Of a stretch of DNA of 64,000 nucleotides, positions 55,487-64,000 are shown in pieces (position 1 is the first letter of the stretch; every line of letters starts with the position of its first letter). The stretch spans positions 2,215,001 through 2,279,000 of the forward strand of contig NZ_CP032485.1 in NCBI RefSeq assembly GCF_006542335.1. Direction: 5' to 3'. Made by a program: the position numbers and the translations under genes. The stretch comes from Neokomagataea tanensis (GTDB lineage Bacteria; Pseudomonadota; Alphaproteobacteria; Acetobacterales; Acetobacteraceae). The notes beneath the pieces are model-generated. The model ran no database searches. It was not told the DNA's origin and worked only from the letters and a program-made list of their open reading frames with translations.

Positions 55487-55852
55487 ATGCATTACGATAG
55501 TGAAAATATCTTTGCCCGTATCCTCCGCGGGGAAATTCCCTGCAATAAAGTTTACGAAGACGAATATGCGTTGGCCTTTTATGATATAGCCCCGCATGCA
55601 CCTACGCATATTTTGGTTATCCCAAAAGGGCCCTATGTCTCTCTTTTCGATTTTGGCAAGTACGCCTCGTCAGAAGAGCTCAATGGTTTTTGGCGTGCTG
55701 TTTCAGTTATTTCTGAAGAGCGTAATTTGGTGCAAGACGGCTTTAGAGCTATCAGCAACTCCGGTGCCGACGCAGGGCAGGAAGTTCCTCACTTCCACGT
55801 TCACCTTCTAGCCGGCACCCCCCTAGGACCGATTTTATCAAAAAAGATGTAA
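55487..55852 (+). CDS. HIT-family (HinT-like) hydrolase
   Basis: A 121-residue protein with the histidine triad HFHVHLLAG near the C-terminus and the N-terminal FARILRGEIPCNKVYED. HIT proteins hydrolyse nucleoside phosphoramidates and adenylates. It is 2 nt after hisE, at the operon end. Confidence 0.93.
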   Translation: MHYDSENIFARILRGEIPCNKVYEDEYALAFYDIAPHAPTHILVIPKGPYVSLFDFGKYASSEELNGFWRAVSVISEERNLVQDGFRAISNSGADAGQEVPHFHVHLLAGTPLGPILSKKM

Positions 55853-55900
55853 AAGGGCTTGCACTAGGCGAGGTGAGGGCGTATTAACCCCTTCGCCCTA

Positions 55901-55976
55901 GTCCCGTTCGTCTAGAGGCCTAGGACACCGCCCTCTCACGGCGGCAACACGGGTTCGAATCCCGTACGGGACACCA
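55901..55976 (+). tRNA. tRNA-Glu (anticodon CTC)
   Basis: A 76-nt tRNA with encoded CCA. Acceptor GTCCCGT/ACGGGAC, anticodon arm CCGCC-CTCTCAC-GGCGG (CTC), T-arm ACGGG-TTCGAAT-CCCGT. A partial inverted repeat (ACTAGGCGA ... CGCCCTAGT) immediately precedes and overlaps its first bases. Confidence 0.96.
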
Positions 55977-56308
55977 TTGATTCTGCTGGGTTTTCTAATT
56001 TATCCATAGGTCATGTAGTGGTCCAATAGGACCAAAATAGGGTCCTCTTATCTAGGTTAAAGCCACTTCTCCACACCACCATAATGCGAAAATGTTTCCC
56101 TATGGTGAGGGCCGAAGCTGAACAGTGTAATCAAAAATTGATAAAACTATTAGACTATCGCTCTGCACACACTCGGACTTGATTGCCCAGCCTGATATAG
56201 TCGCCGATGAACCGTATTGTCTGCGGTGCTGGATGGGCGTGGAGTTCTGCTGCCAGGGCTTGCTGATCCGCCTTGCTATAAGTTGGACTTATGACGGTTT
56301 TGTGCCGG
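55977..56308. other. 332-bp stretch between tRNA-Glu and the IS3 nest
   Basis: No convincing gene. It contains a short hairpin (TGGTCC-AATA-GGACCA at about 56018) and a 62-residue frame at 56155-56343 (-) with no familiar motif. As the flank of a tRNA next to prophage remains, it might hold an old attachment site, but no second copy of the tRNA 3' end was found in the window. Confidence 0.4.
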
Positions 56309-56349
56309 TGAATTGAGTATCTTACTCTTTCATTTGGAGACAAGTCATT

Positions 56350-56691
56350 ATGGCAGTGAAGCAGACAGAAGAATTCCGTCGTGAGCCGGTAAGGATTGCC
56401 CTGACTAGCGGTTTACCACGAGGGCGTGTTGCCTCGGATCTAGACGTTGGCCAATCGACGCTGTCACATTGGATTTCTCAGTATCGTCCGACCGATGACA
56501 TATCCCTTGATGCGCAGACAGACCTTGCCTTTGAGAATGAGCGTTTGCGCCGTGAAAACCGTTTTTTACGGGAGGAGAGGGAAATCTTAAAAAAAGCCAC
56601 ACAGTTCTTTGCGAGCCGAGAGACGCGAGGTTTTCTTTCATTCGTAAGCATCGTGAGAGATGGTCCATCGACCGTCTCTGCAGGGTTTTAG
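56350..56691 (+). CDS. IS3-family OrfA
   Basis: A 113-residue helix-turn-helix protein: VASDLDVGQSTLSHWISQYR and the leucine-zipper-like LAFENERLRRENRFLREER. The sequence TTAAAAAAAGCC near 56588-56599 is an A-AAA-AAG slippery site that in IS3 elements lets ribosomes shift -1 into orfB. Reading -1 from there gives RFSFIRKHRERWSIDRL, joined without stop to orfB. Confidence 0.8.
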   Translation: MAVKQTEEFRREPVRIALTSGLPRGRVASDLDVGQSTLSHWISQYRPTDDISLDAQTDLAFENERLRRENRFLREEREILKKATQFFASRETRGFLSFVSIVRDGPSTVSAGF

Positions 56692-57100
56692 ATGTTTCCC
56701 CACGGGGATATCGCGCTTGGGTTTCTAGGCCTGTTTCTCAACGCCAACGCACGGATTTAAAGGTGTTAACGCATATCCGGGAATATTATACTTTGAGCCA
56801 TCAAACTTATGGCCGCCCTCGGATGACCGCGGACCTCAAGGTTGCAGGCCTTGAGGTCGGTGAGCGCCGCGCCGGTTGGTTAATGAAAGCGAACGGGATC
56901 CGGCTTATACGCACGCGTCGCCACAAAGTAACGACGGATAGCCGCCATACGCTTAGTTTTGCTGATAAGCTTCAGGATTGTAACTTTCAGGCGGCAGCTC
57001 CCAACCAAAATTGGGCCGGCGATATCAGCGCCATTTGGACAAACGAAGGCTGGCTCTACCTCACCGTTGCTATCGACCTGTTCAGTAGGCGCGTCATCGG
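56640..57100 (+). pseudogene. IS3-family OrfB transposase, C-terminally truncated
   Basis: In the -1 frame: SIDRLCRVLDVSPRGYRAW, then YYTLSHQTYGRPRMTADLK and NWAGDISAIWTNEGWLYL, with the first catalytic Asp (GDISAIW) and the start of the second block (AIDLFSRRVIG). The frame then runs into the second IS3 element. The DDE Glu block is missing, so it is inactive. Confidence 0.8.
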
Positions 57101-57154
57101 TGAACTGCCCCGGGCTTTCTGGAGACAGAAAGTTCGCAGAGGTAGAGTTGATTT

Positions 57155-58366
<1,212 letters not shown>

Positions 58367-58479
58367 ACCCGATAAAAACGTCTCCAGAAAACCCGGGGCA
58401 GTTCACATCTAACCGCCCCTCAGCAGGGGCTGTTGTTTTTCCCGTGATAATGTTTCCTTCGACCACATAATACCACATA

Positions 58480-60207
58480 TTAGTTACTCGCTGAGTTGTT
58501 GGCTTGGTTGTTGTTCGGACCCTGGTTGTTGTTAAAGATTGAAGCCGTGGCATTGTTGAGCAACACATTCCCAACAACTTGTGTGTAACCTGTGCTGCTC
58601 CCACCCACGTAATAAACGCCATACAGTTGCGGATTAACTTTGTTTTGCGGGTTCCCAAGCGTGCCGATAATATTCCCTGTGATCGCCACCCCCGTTGTTC
58701 CATCAGCAATGTAAATACCCGCACATTGCGTGTCCCCCGCATTAACGGCGGCCCCGCAATTTAAACCAATGCTCATGCTTGAAATCGTTACATTGGTGGG
58801 CTTGCTTAGATAGAAACCGCCGCCGCCATTATAAGCAGCTCGGCCGTTAGTGAAGTGCACATCAGTCGAGTTTGGACCAATCTCGACCGCATACCCACCT
58901 TGAGAACCAATCCAGCAGGAGTCACAGTAAAAACCGTCCTCAGACTGCAAATCGATCCCAACATATTGTGGATGATCAATCTCAAGATCCGAAGCCCACA
59001 TCCATTGAGGGTGGCTGCTGCTCGTATTGGCCGTATCTGTTACCCGCACGCCATGCACACCCCCCAAGAGAGCTGCATTGCGAATAATCATAGAGTAAGC
59101 GTAGCTGTTCTGCACAATCCACGACATGGGCCCCGAGGTAAACGCCCATGTCACACTGCCATCAAGAACGGTTGCATTCCATGTACTTGCGCCGCTACCC
59201 GGGATGCCCGTTGGCGGTGTGCCGCCCGATGTTCCGCCAGATATACACGTCCAAATTGTACCATCTGGTGATTGCACGGTTTGACTAGGCGTATAGGCCG
59301 TTGAAGCTTTCCAGCCTGGTCCTGCCGCATTGATATTACCGTATGAATATGACGGCACGTTCCCTGCAACAAAATTGCTCACCATCATGCGGTAAGAGTG
59401 GTTGTGAGCAGACCCTTCGAATTCAATGCCATAGTACCCAGCCATACTGGATAAAGTGACGTGATCTGTGACTTGATCCTCACCATTAGATTGGTAAACA
59501 TGAATGCCATTATAACCAAATCGTAGATCAACACGCCGTACAAATGCACTATTCGTATTATATCCAAGAGTGACCATAAACGGTGAGTAAACGTTACTGC
59601 TTTGAAATACAGAAGCGTAAGAAGTATTACCACTAATGGTTAGATCTTCGACGCCGCATTTTGTACAATTGGAGAATATCAGAAAATCTTTGGCATTTTG
59701 GTTCAGCATTAAGATCGTATTGCGACCGTCACCCTTCAATACGGTCCCATCCGTATTTACTGTGAGTTGTCCGGTAAACGCGTACGTGCCGTTCGGAATA
59801 CGAATAATACCGCCACCTGCTTGCTGCACAGTATTGATCGCGGCTTGGAACACACTCGTCCAGTCCGTCGTAGCGCTCGTTCCTGTCAAGATTTGGACGG
59901 TGTTAATGACGCCTCCAAGCAACGTAGAAACGAGTATGCCAGCCAGTGTGTTCGTGCCATCTAATTTTGCACCAGAGATCGTGCCGCCTGAAATGGTAGC
60001 AGAAGACACAGAGCCGCCTGCAACATTGGGGGCGTTGATCGTCGGTGTATTAAGTGCACCATTATTCACATCGGCTTTTTTAGAGAAAGCAATGCTCAAG
60101 CCTTGTGGCCCTGCAAGCGTTACAGGCCGCGACATGCTCGGAACCGCTTGCGCAAGTACCTGACCAGCCCAAAATAGAGATCCTATAAAAAAGACAAGCC
60201 GTTTCAT
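58480..60207 (-). CDS. Right-handed beta-helix (pectate-lyase-3-like) phage tailspike-type protein
   Basis: A 575-residue protein. It begins with a signal-like segment (LVFFIGSLFWAGQVLAQ), a repetitive stem (NAPNVAGGSVSSATISGGTI), then the parallel beta-helix start GGGIIRIPNGTYAFTGQL and helical coils such as VHGVRVTDT and YNGIHVYQSNG. A small insertion (GWKASTAYTPSQTVQSPDG) resembles a carbohydrate-binding repeat, and the C-terminal tail is Asn-rich. Such proteins act as phage tailspikes or polysaccharide lyases. Its 5' neighbour is a phage-type gene that overlaps it by 4 nt, so a prophage origin is likely. Confidence 0.75.
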   Translation of the reverse strand: MKRLVFFIGSLFWAGQVLAQAVPSMSRPVTLAGPQGLSIAFSKKADVNNGALNTPTINAPNVAGGSVSSATISGGTISGAKLDGTNTLAGILVSTLLGGVINTVQILTGTSATTDWTSVFQAAINTVQQAGGGIIRIPNGTYAFTGQLTVNTDGTVLKGDGRNTILMLNQNAKDFLIFSNCTKCGVEDLTISGNTSYASVFQSSNVYSPFMVTLGYNTNSAFVRRVDLRFGYNGIHVYQSNGEDQVTDHVTLSSMAGYYGIEFEGSAHNHSYRMMVSNFVAGNVPSYSYGNINAAGPGWKASTAYTPSQTVQSPDGTIWTCISGGTSGGTPPTGIPGSGASTWNATVLDGSVTWAFTSGPMSWIVQNSYAYSMIIRNAALLGGVHGVRVTDTANTSSSHPQWMWASDLEIDHPQYVGIDLQSEDGFYCDSCWIGSQGGYAVEIGPNSTDVHFTNGRAAYNGGGGFYLSKPTNVTISSMSIGLNCGAAVNAGDTQCAGIYIADGTTGVAITGNIIGTLGNPQNKVNPQLYGVYYVGGSSTGYTQVVGNVLLNNATASIFNNNQGPNNNQANNSASN

Positions 60208-60562
60208 AACTTCTGAATCTCCAAACCGGGCCAGTAAAACGCATTATTAAAGGGTGTGAGAATACTAGGCATACTTAACGTTGGTGTCTGACTGTTGGCT
60301 GCGCGAATGGTACTAAGCGATGCTTTTGCCAAGGCGGTAACAGTAGCTGAAGCTTCTTGCCCATACGAAGGCGCCAGCCGTGCCGCGAGTGACCACATGA
60401 TTGCATCCCAATATTCCGGGGGTAAGTTCAGGGCATCATTTTGCTGTAAGTCTGCTTGCAATGGTTGTTTGAACACGACATGCAGTTCCCACAAACCTGC
60501 ATGAGGAATGGGCCAAGGGTAAAGCTGGGCTTGCGGGAAGGTTGGATTGTAAAAAGCATAAA
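60204..60562 (-). pseudogene. Phage head/tail-type protein, N-terminally truncated
   Basis: The frame ending at 60204 reads YNPTFPQAQLYPWPIPHAGL, VVFKQPLQADLQQNDALNLP and YWDAIMWSLAARLAPSYGQE, a pattern common in phage structural proteins near the P22 gp4/packaged-DNA-stabilisation place (LPPGY-x-x-A-x-x-x-NLA-x-x-LAPEYG). In frame it opens at a stop near 60562 with no upstream start codon except ATG at 60494, so its N-terminus has been lost. Confidence 0.55.
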
Positions 60563-60785
60563 GCTAGAGTTTGCCGCTAGGCCTACAGCTTAGTACGGAA
60601 AATTCCCACCATCAAAAGGGCTGCGATTGCCAGGTTTCGTTGAAACTGTTTGAGCTGAGACCATAGTGATGAAGCAAGCCGCCGCAGTGTCAAAGTAGAG
60701 GGTAGAGAAAGAAACACGCTGTTTCCATTCTTTACTGGAAAATTAGAGCAACACGCTCCAAGGGTAGGGGACCGTACCCTGGAAG

Positions 60786-61157
60786 ATGTTCATGATCCAT
60801 CGAATAAAACCTCTAATCGTTCTGGCTATTAGTGTCGTGCCCATGCCAATTTTCGCTCAGAGCACAACCGTTTATGACGGCCAAACTTATACAGCCCTTG
60901 GCACTGCAACTTCATCATATAACGACACAACGAAAAGCGGACACAATGAAAGCGAAAAGTCGCACCATAGGTGCGGACCACCTCCGGGCATGCCCAATGG
61001 CAGACCACCACAGGGGATGAGTAATTTTGGCGATCAGCCACCGCCGCCCCCAATGGACAGTAGCGGCAAGCCTTTGCCTCCACCCGACGGGTGCCGCCCG
61101 CCGCCTTCTAAAAATTCGTCCAGCAAATTTGAAGCTTCTGCGCCTGACTCTAACTAA
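60786..61157 (+). CDS. Small secreted proline-rich protein
   Basis: A 123-residue (121 if started at 60792) protein with a signal peptide (LIVLAISVVPMPIFAQS), a Tyr/Thr region VYDGQTYTALGTATSSY and a proline-rich tail (CGPPPGMPNGRPPQGM, PPPPPMDSSGKPLPPP). No family recognised. A hairpin CCAAGGGTA/TACCCTGG lies directly upstream at 60760-60781. Confidence 0.6.
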   Translation: MFMIHRIKPLIVLAISVVPMPIFAQSTTVYDGQTYTALGTATSSYNDTTKSGHNESEKSHHRCGPPPGMPNGRPPQGMSNFGDQPPPPPMDSSGKPLPPPDGCRPPPSKNSSSKFEASAPDSN

Positions 61158-61302
61158 ATATCATGAGGCAGTAACATCCGCAGTCGAGCCGCTTCAAGCA
61201 TTAACGGGGCTTTCTAAAAAGGAACACCACCGCACCGCATCAGTGATGCTTTTACGGCTCGATCAAGACTGCACAATTTAGGAAAGCGAGACTGAAGAGC
61301 TT

Positions 61303-61701
61303 TCATGCTTCATATAATTCTAACGGCAAGTCATCAGGGTCTGCAAAGAACGTAAACTTTTTTCCTGTATAAGGGTCGACCCGTATAGGCTCACAAATAA
61401 CCCCCTTACTTGTTAAGTAACCCACAAAGAGGGCCACATCTTTAACTGCAAAAGCAAGATGCCGCAGCCCTCTAGCTTCTGGCCTTGATACTCGTATGGG
61501 GGCATCAGAAAAGGAGAAAAGTTCTATCTGCGCTGCTCCGACTCGCAAATCACACTTCCAAGAATTTCGCTCGGGCCGAAAATTCTCAGAAATGATGGGA
61601 AAACCCAAAATTGCTGTATAAAAAAATTTGGACCGTTCATAATCTGACGCAATGATTGCGACATGATGAAAAGCTTCAATTTTTGTAAAATCGTTAGTCA
61701 T
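61303..61701 (-). CDS. VOC (glyoxalase/bleomycin-resistance) family protein
   Basis: A 132-residue protein: FHHVAIIASDYERSKFFYTA and ENFRPERNSWKCDL in the first beta-alpha-beta-beta-beta unit, and GLRHLAFAVKDVALFVGYL, PYTGKKFTFFADPDDLPLELYE in the second. It resembles YaeR/GloA2-like VOC proteins with His/Glu metal ligands. The ATG 61701 is preferred over 61722 as family start. Confidence 0.88.
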   Translation of the reverse strand: MTNDFTKIEAFHHVAIIASDYERSKFFYTAILGFPIISENFRPERNSWKCDLRVGAAQIELFSFSDAPIRVSRPEARGLRHLAFAVKDVALFVGYLTSKGVICEPIRVDPYTGKKFTFFADPDDLPLELYEA

Positions 61702-61779
61702 TAAAAATCCAAATCCGGTCAATAGATATTTCTGTGTGTAAATAATAAGTAATTACTTACACACGATTAAACCTAAATG

Positions 61780-64000
61780 TTATTTTTTAAGCCAAGCACG
61801 TATTTGCGTTTGCGTAAGTTTCATAGCTTCAATACGTGCTTGAACGGAGTTTATAGCCTTCTCAGTTGCAAGCTTGGCACCGCTCGACGTCTGGACCGAT
61901 GGATCGTTTTGCAGTGCTTCAAGAGTAGAGGGAGTCGTAGAATGTGCAGCAATAGAAGGTAGAAAGCCATCTTGTGCCCACGGGGCCAAATGCCCACGAA
62001 TGGCACTCTCGTATTCTTTTACCAACTTCCAAACTAAGTCTGGGTTTTCACTAGCGCCTGCGACGATAGAAAGTGCGATTGCTACACGACCATTGGGAAT
62101 AGCGCCGCTGTAAGCGAGTTGTACGTTTTTGCGGATGAGTTCTGGTGAGTGGGCAGAAGCAATTGCTGAAAAAAGTCTTAGCTTGAGCTCAGTGGACTCT
62201 GTGGAGCGGACTTTATTGGCCATGAAAGACCAGTCTGCTTCATTCGCTTGTTTCATTGCCAGCGCAGTCACCACCCCCACTAGGTTTGGAGCCAAAGCTG
62301 AAGGATCTACTTTCCATTTATTAAAGCGCTCGCGAGCTTCAGCGGAAATTTTTTCATCACCAAATTCGCCTAGCGCACCAATAACACTGGGGCGTAGCAT
62401 TGTATCCAGCACGCTCTCGTTAGGTTTCGCATCCCAACCTAAGCGCTGCATAGAGGGCTGTAGCGCAGTAATAGCAAAGTCCCTGAACGCTTTTTGCTCA
62501 GGACTTCCATGCTCGTTGGTATCTATTGCTGAAAGGACATTAATAATCTCTTCTAGTACTGCAATATCATGCTCATTCCCTTGTGTGAGTTTTTGAGCAA
62601 GATCTAGATATGCTGCCAGAGGAGCCTTTCCTGCCCTAAAAAGAGCATATTGATCTCCAAGGATATTCGCACGATCGACAGCAGAGAAATTGGCAATTTC
62701 TGTGTTAATTCCTGACCAAGAACTATCATCATATTGCACGCGGTAATAACCGCTTTCGCCCAAATTAAGCTTAAAGGGCGAGTGACAGTGCGGGAGGTCA
62801 AATTGGACCGGCTCACTACCAAGAACAAATGTTTTATTTTCTAGGTTGGGTCCACCTGCGACCACAGGAATTGACCATGTCAACGGCGCTGCTTTGGGGT
62901 CGTGTATAGCAAAACGGCTTTGCGTGAGGGTGTAGTGCTGGACACCGTTCGCACACGTAGATGCTACCTTAATTAATGGAATACCGGGTTGCTCCGTAAA
63001 GCTACGGGCTACACCCGCCACATCCTGCCCAGACGCTTTAGACAATGCGTTCCATAAATCTTGGCTTGTGGCGTTGTTATAAGCATGAGCTTTCATATAC
63101 ATACGCATGCCGTCACGGAAGTGATCTTCTCCCAACCAGCCCTCCAGCATGCGTATAACCAACTCTCCTTTACCGTAACTAATACTGTCAAAGGCGGAGT
63201 TTGCTTCACTTACGTTATGGATGGTTTGTTGAATAGGATGCGTTGTTGAAAGTGCATCAACACTCATTGTTGCTTCGCGGGTCTCGTGCTGCCGGGGCCA
63301 GATATCCCAATCGGGATTCATTTTATCCGTAGCTTTGATTTCCATCCAAGATGCAAATCCTTCGTTCAACCAAATATTATTCCACCACCCCATGGTTACC
63401 AAATCACCAGACCACTGATGCGCCATTTCATGGGCAACAACTTCGTAAATCAACTCTTTTGTGCGTGGAGTACTGTTCTTAGGATCAAATAATAATACGT
63501 TATCAATATACGTCAAAGCCCCCCAGTTCTCCATAGCTCCTGCTTGATAATTTCCAGGAATGGCGAGCATGTCCATTTTAGGTAGGGGGTATTTCACACC
63601 AAAATAATTATTATAATAGGGTAGGATATTCTCAGCAGCATTCAATGCAAAACGGCCCTGCTCCTGGAGACCATTTGGCGCATACACGCCTATAGGGGTT
63701 TGGTCTGCGCTTCCATGGAGCGACCCCATGTCTCCAGCAACCAAAGCTAATAGGTAGGTAGACATTCTTGGGGTAACTGCAAAAGAGACCCGTTTTTCAG
63801 TTCCGCTAACGGACTGAGTGTTTTTTATGGGCATGTTGCTTACGGCAACATCATTTGCAGGCAAAGTCACGTTGAGTTGGTAAGTGGCTTTGAAAACTGG
63901 CTCGTCCCAACCCGGGAACATACGACGAGCATCAGCTACTTCAAACTGGCTAACCAGCATGCGGCGCTTCTCACCGGAGGGTGTATGGTAGTCGTTAATG
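61780..64000 (-). CDS. M1-family aminopeptidase (PepN/puromycin-sensitive type), N-terminus outside the window
   Basis: At least 739 residues; the frame stays open to the right edge (INDYHTPSGEKRRML precedes the first internal Met), so the start is beyond 64000. GAMENWGALTY is the aminopeptidase substrate motif, and HEMAHQWSGD with a later E (NEGFASWME) is the zinc site. The C-terminal helical domain (ERAP1-like) fills the rest. It trims N-terminal residues from peptides. Confidence 0.95.
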   Translation of the reverse strand, partial: INDYHTPSGEKRRMLVSQFEVADARRMFPGWDEPVFKATYQLNVTLPANDVAVSNMPIKNTQSVSGTEKRVSFAVTPRMSTYLLALVAGDMGSLHGSADQTPIGVYAPNGLQEQGRFALNAAENILPYYNNYFGVKYPLPKMDMLAIPGNYQAGAMENWGALTYIDNVLLFDPKNSTPRTKELIYEVVAHEMAHQWSGDLVTMGWWNNIWLNEGFASWMEIKATDKMNPDWDIWPRQHETREATMSVDALSTTHPIQQTIHNVSEANSAFDSISYGKGELVIRMLEGWLGEDHFRDGMRMYMKAHAYNNATSQDLWNALSKASGQDVAGVARSFTEQPGIPLIKVASTCANGVQHYTLTQSRFAIHDPKAAPLTWSIPVVAGGPNLENKTFVLGSEPVQFDLPHCHSPFKLNLGESGYYRVQYDDSSWSGINTEIANFSAVDRANILGDQYALFRAGKAPLAAYLDLAQKLTQGNEHDIAVLEEIINVLSAIDTNEHGSPEQKAFRDFAITALQPSMQRLGWDAKPNESVLDTMLRPSVIGALGEFGDEKISAEARERFNKWKVDPSALAPNLVGVVTALAMKQANEADWSFMANKVRSTESTELKLRLFSAIASAHSPELIRKNVQLAYSGAIPNGRVAIALSIVAGASENPDLVWKLVKEYESAIRGHLAPWAQDGFLPSIAAHSTTPSTLEALQNDPSVQTSSGAKLATEKAINSVQARIEAMKLTQTQIRAWLKK

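Larger units (their letters stand above)
56309..57100 (+). mobile_element. Truncated IS3-family element, first copy
   Basis: The left end (TGAATTGAGTATC) precedes orfA by about 40 bp. The right part is lost where the second IS3 copy begins at 57101. orfA is intact; orfB is cut inside the DDE domain at IDLFSRRVIG. Confidence 0.6.

Noticed and set aside
56155-56343. A 62-residue open frame (-) beside tRNA-Glu
   Set aside because: No motif or ribosome-binding site, and it overlaps the IS3 left end.

Overview
The window looks like chromosome of an acetic acid bacterium (Acetobacteraceae, alpha-proteobacteria; genus not resolved). Reasons: the his gene order hisB-DUF2628-hisH-GNAT/hisA-hisF-hisE-HIT, several large TonB-dependent receptors (TBDRs), transposases of types common in Gluconobacter, Komagataeibacter and Acetobacter, and a moderate GC content. 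This placement rests on remembered family features, not on a search.

Layout. 1-8.9 kb: start of an aspartate aminotransferase, a LysR regulator divergent from a TBDR, an exported PLP enzyme of the threonine-aldolase fold, and a second TBDR. 9.1-12.9 kb: a mobile-element graveyard (IS5, IS3-end, IS110 and IS6 remnants) that encloses the 3' remains of an AHH-nuclease toxin and a frameshifted Imm11-type immunity gene. 13-24.5 kb: two more TBDRs, two secreted hydrolases, a secreted DUF3237 protein, a cupin-HTH regulator and an amino-acid/amine permease. 24.6-34.4 kb: an aromatic-amine-dehydrogenase cluster (aauBEDA, two cytochromes c) fused head to tail with a complete cytochrome bc1 operon. It is followed by an amine-type FAD oxidase, an aldehyde dehydrogenase, and a second MauD-like gene with a retropepsin-like secreted protein. 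35.8-36.8 kb: an old, eroded IS5 copy. 36.9-41 kb: tRNA-Leu and an operon of a YgjP-type metalloprotease, a YcgN-type cysteine-cluster protein and a shrunken PotABD-like ABC system whose ATPase has lost its catalytic motifs. 41-48.5 kb: membrane and efflux genes (DUF1656, HlyD, NodT-type outer-membrane factor), a 48-residue protein with a CbpA-like DnaJ, a POT transporter and a glycosyltransferase. 48.5-55.9 kb: oxidoreductases and the histidine operon, with a GNAT domain fused to HisA. 55.9-60.6 kb: tRNA-Glu, nested IS3 elements and a prophage fragment with a beta-helix tailspike-like protein. 60.8-64 kb: a small secreted protein, a VOC protein and an M1 aminopeptidase cut by the window edge.

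How the genes may work together. The 22.5-34 kb stretch reads as an amine-use island: a PuuR-like regulator and permease, then a periplasmic quinoprotein amine dehydrogenase with its own c-type cytochromes, then the bc1 complex, and PuuB/PuuC-like enzymes for amines and the resulting aldehydes. Acetic acid bacteria such as Gluconobacter are known for having bc1 but no cytochrome c oxidase. The linkage therefore suggests that bc1 here connects amine-derived electrons on cytochrome c with the quinone pool. That is an inference. The degenerate ABC operon and the GNAT-HisA fusion are the other two signals that ordinary annotation would not explain.
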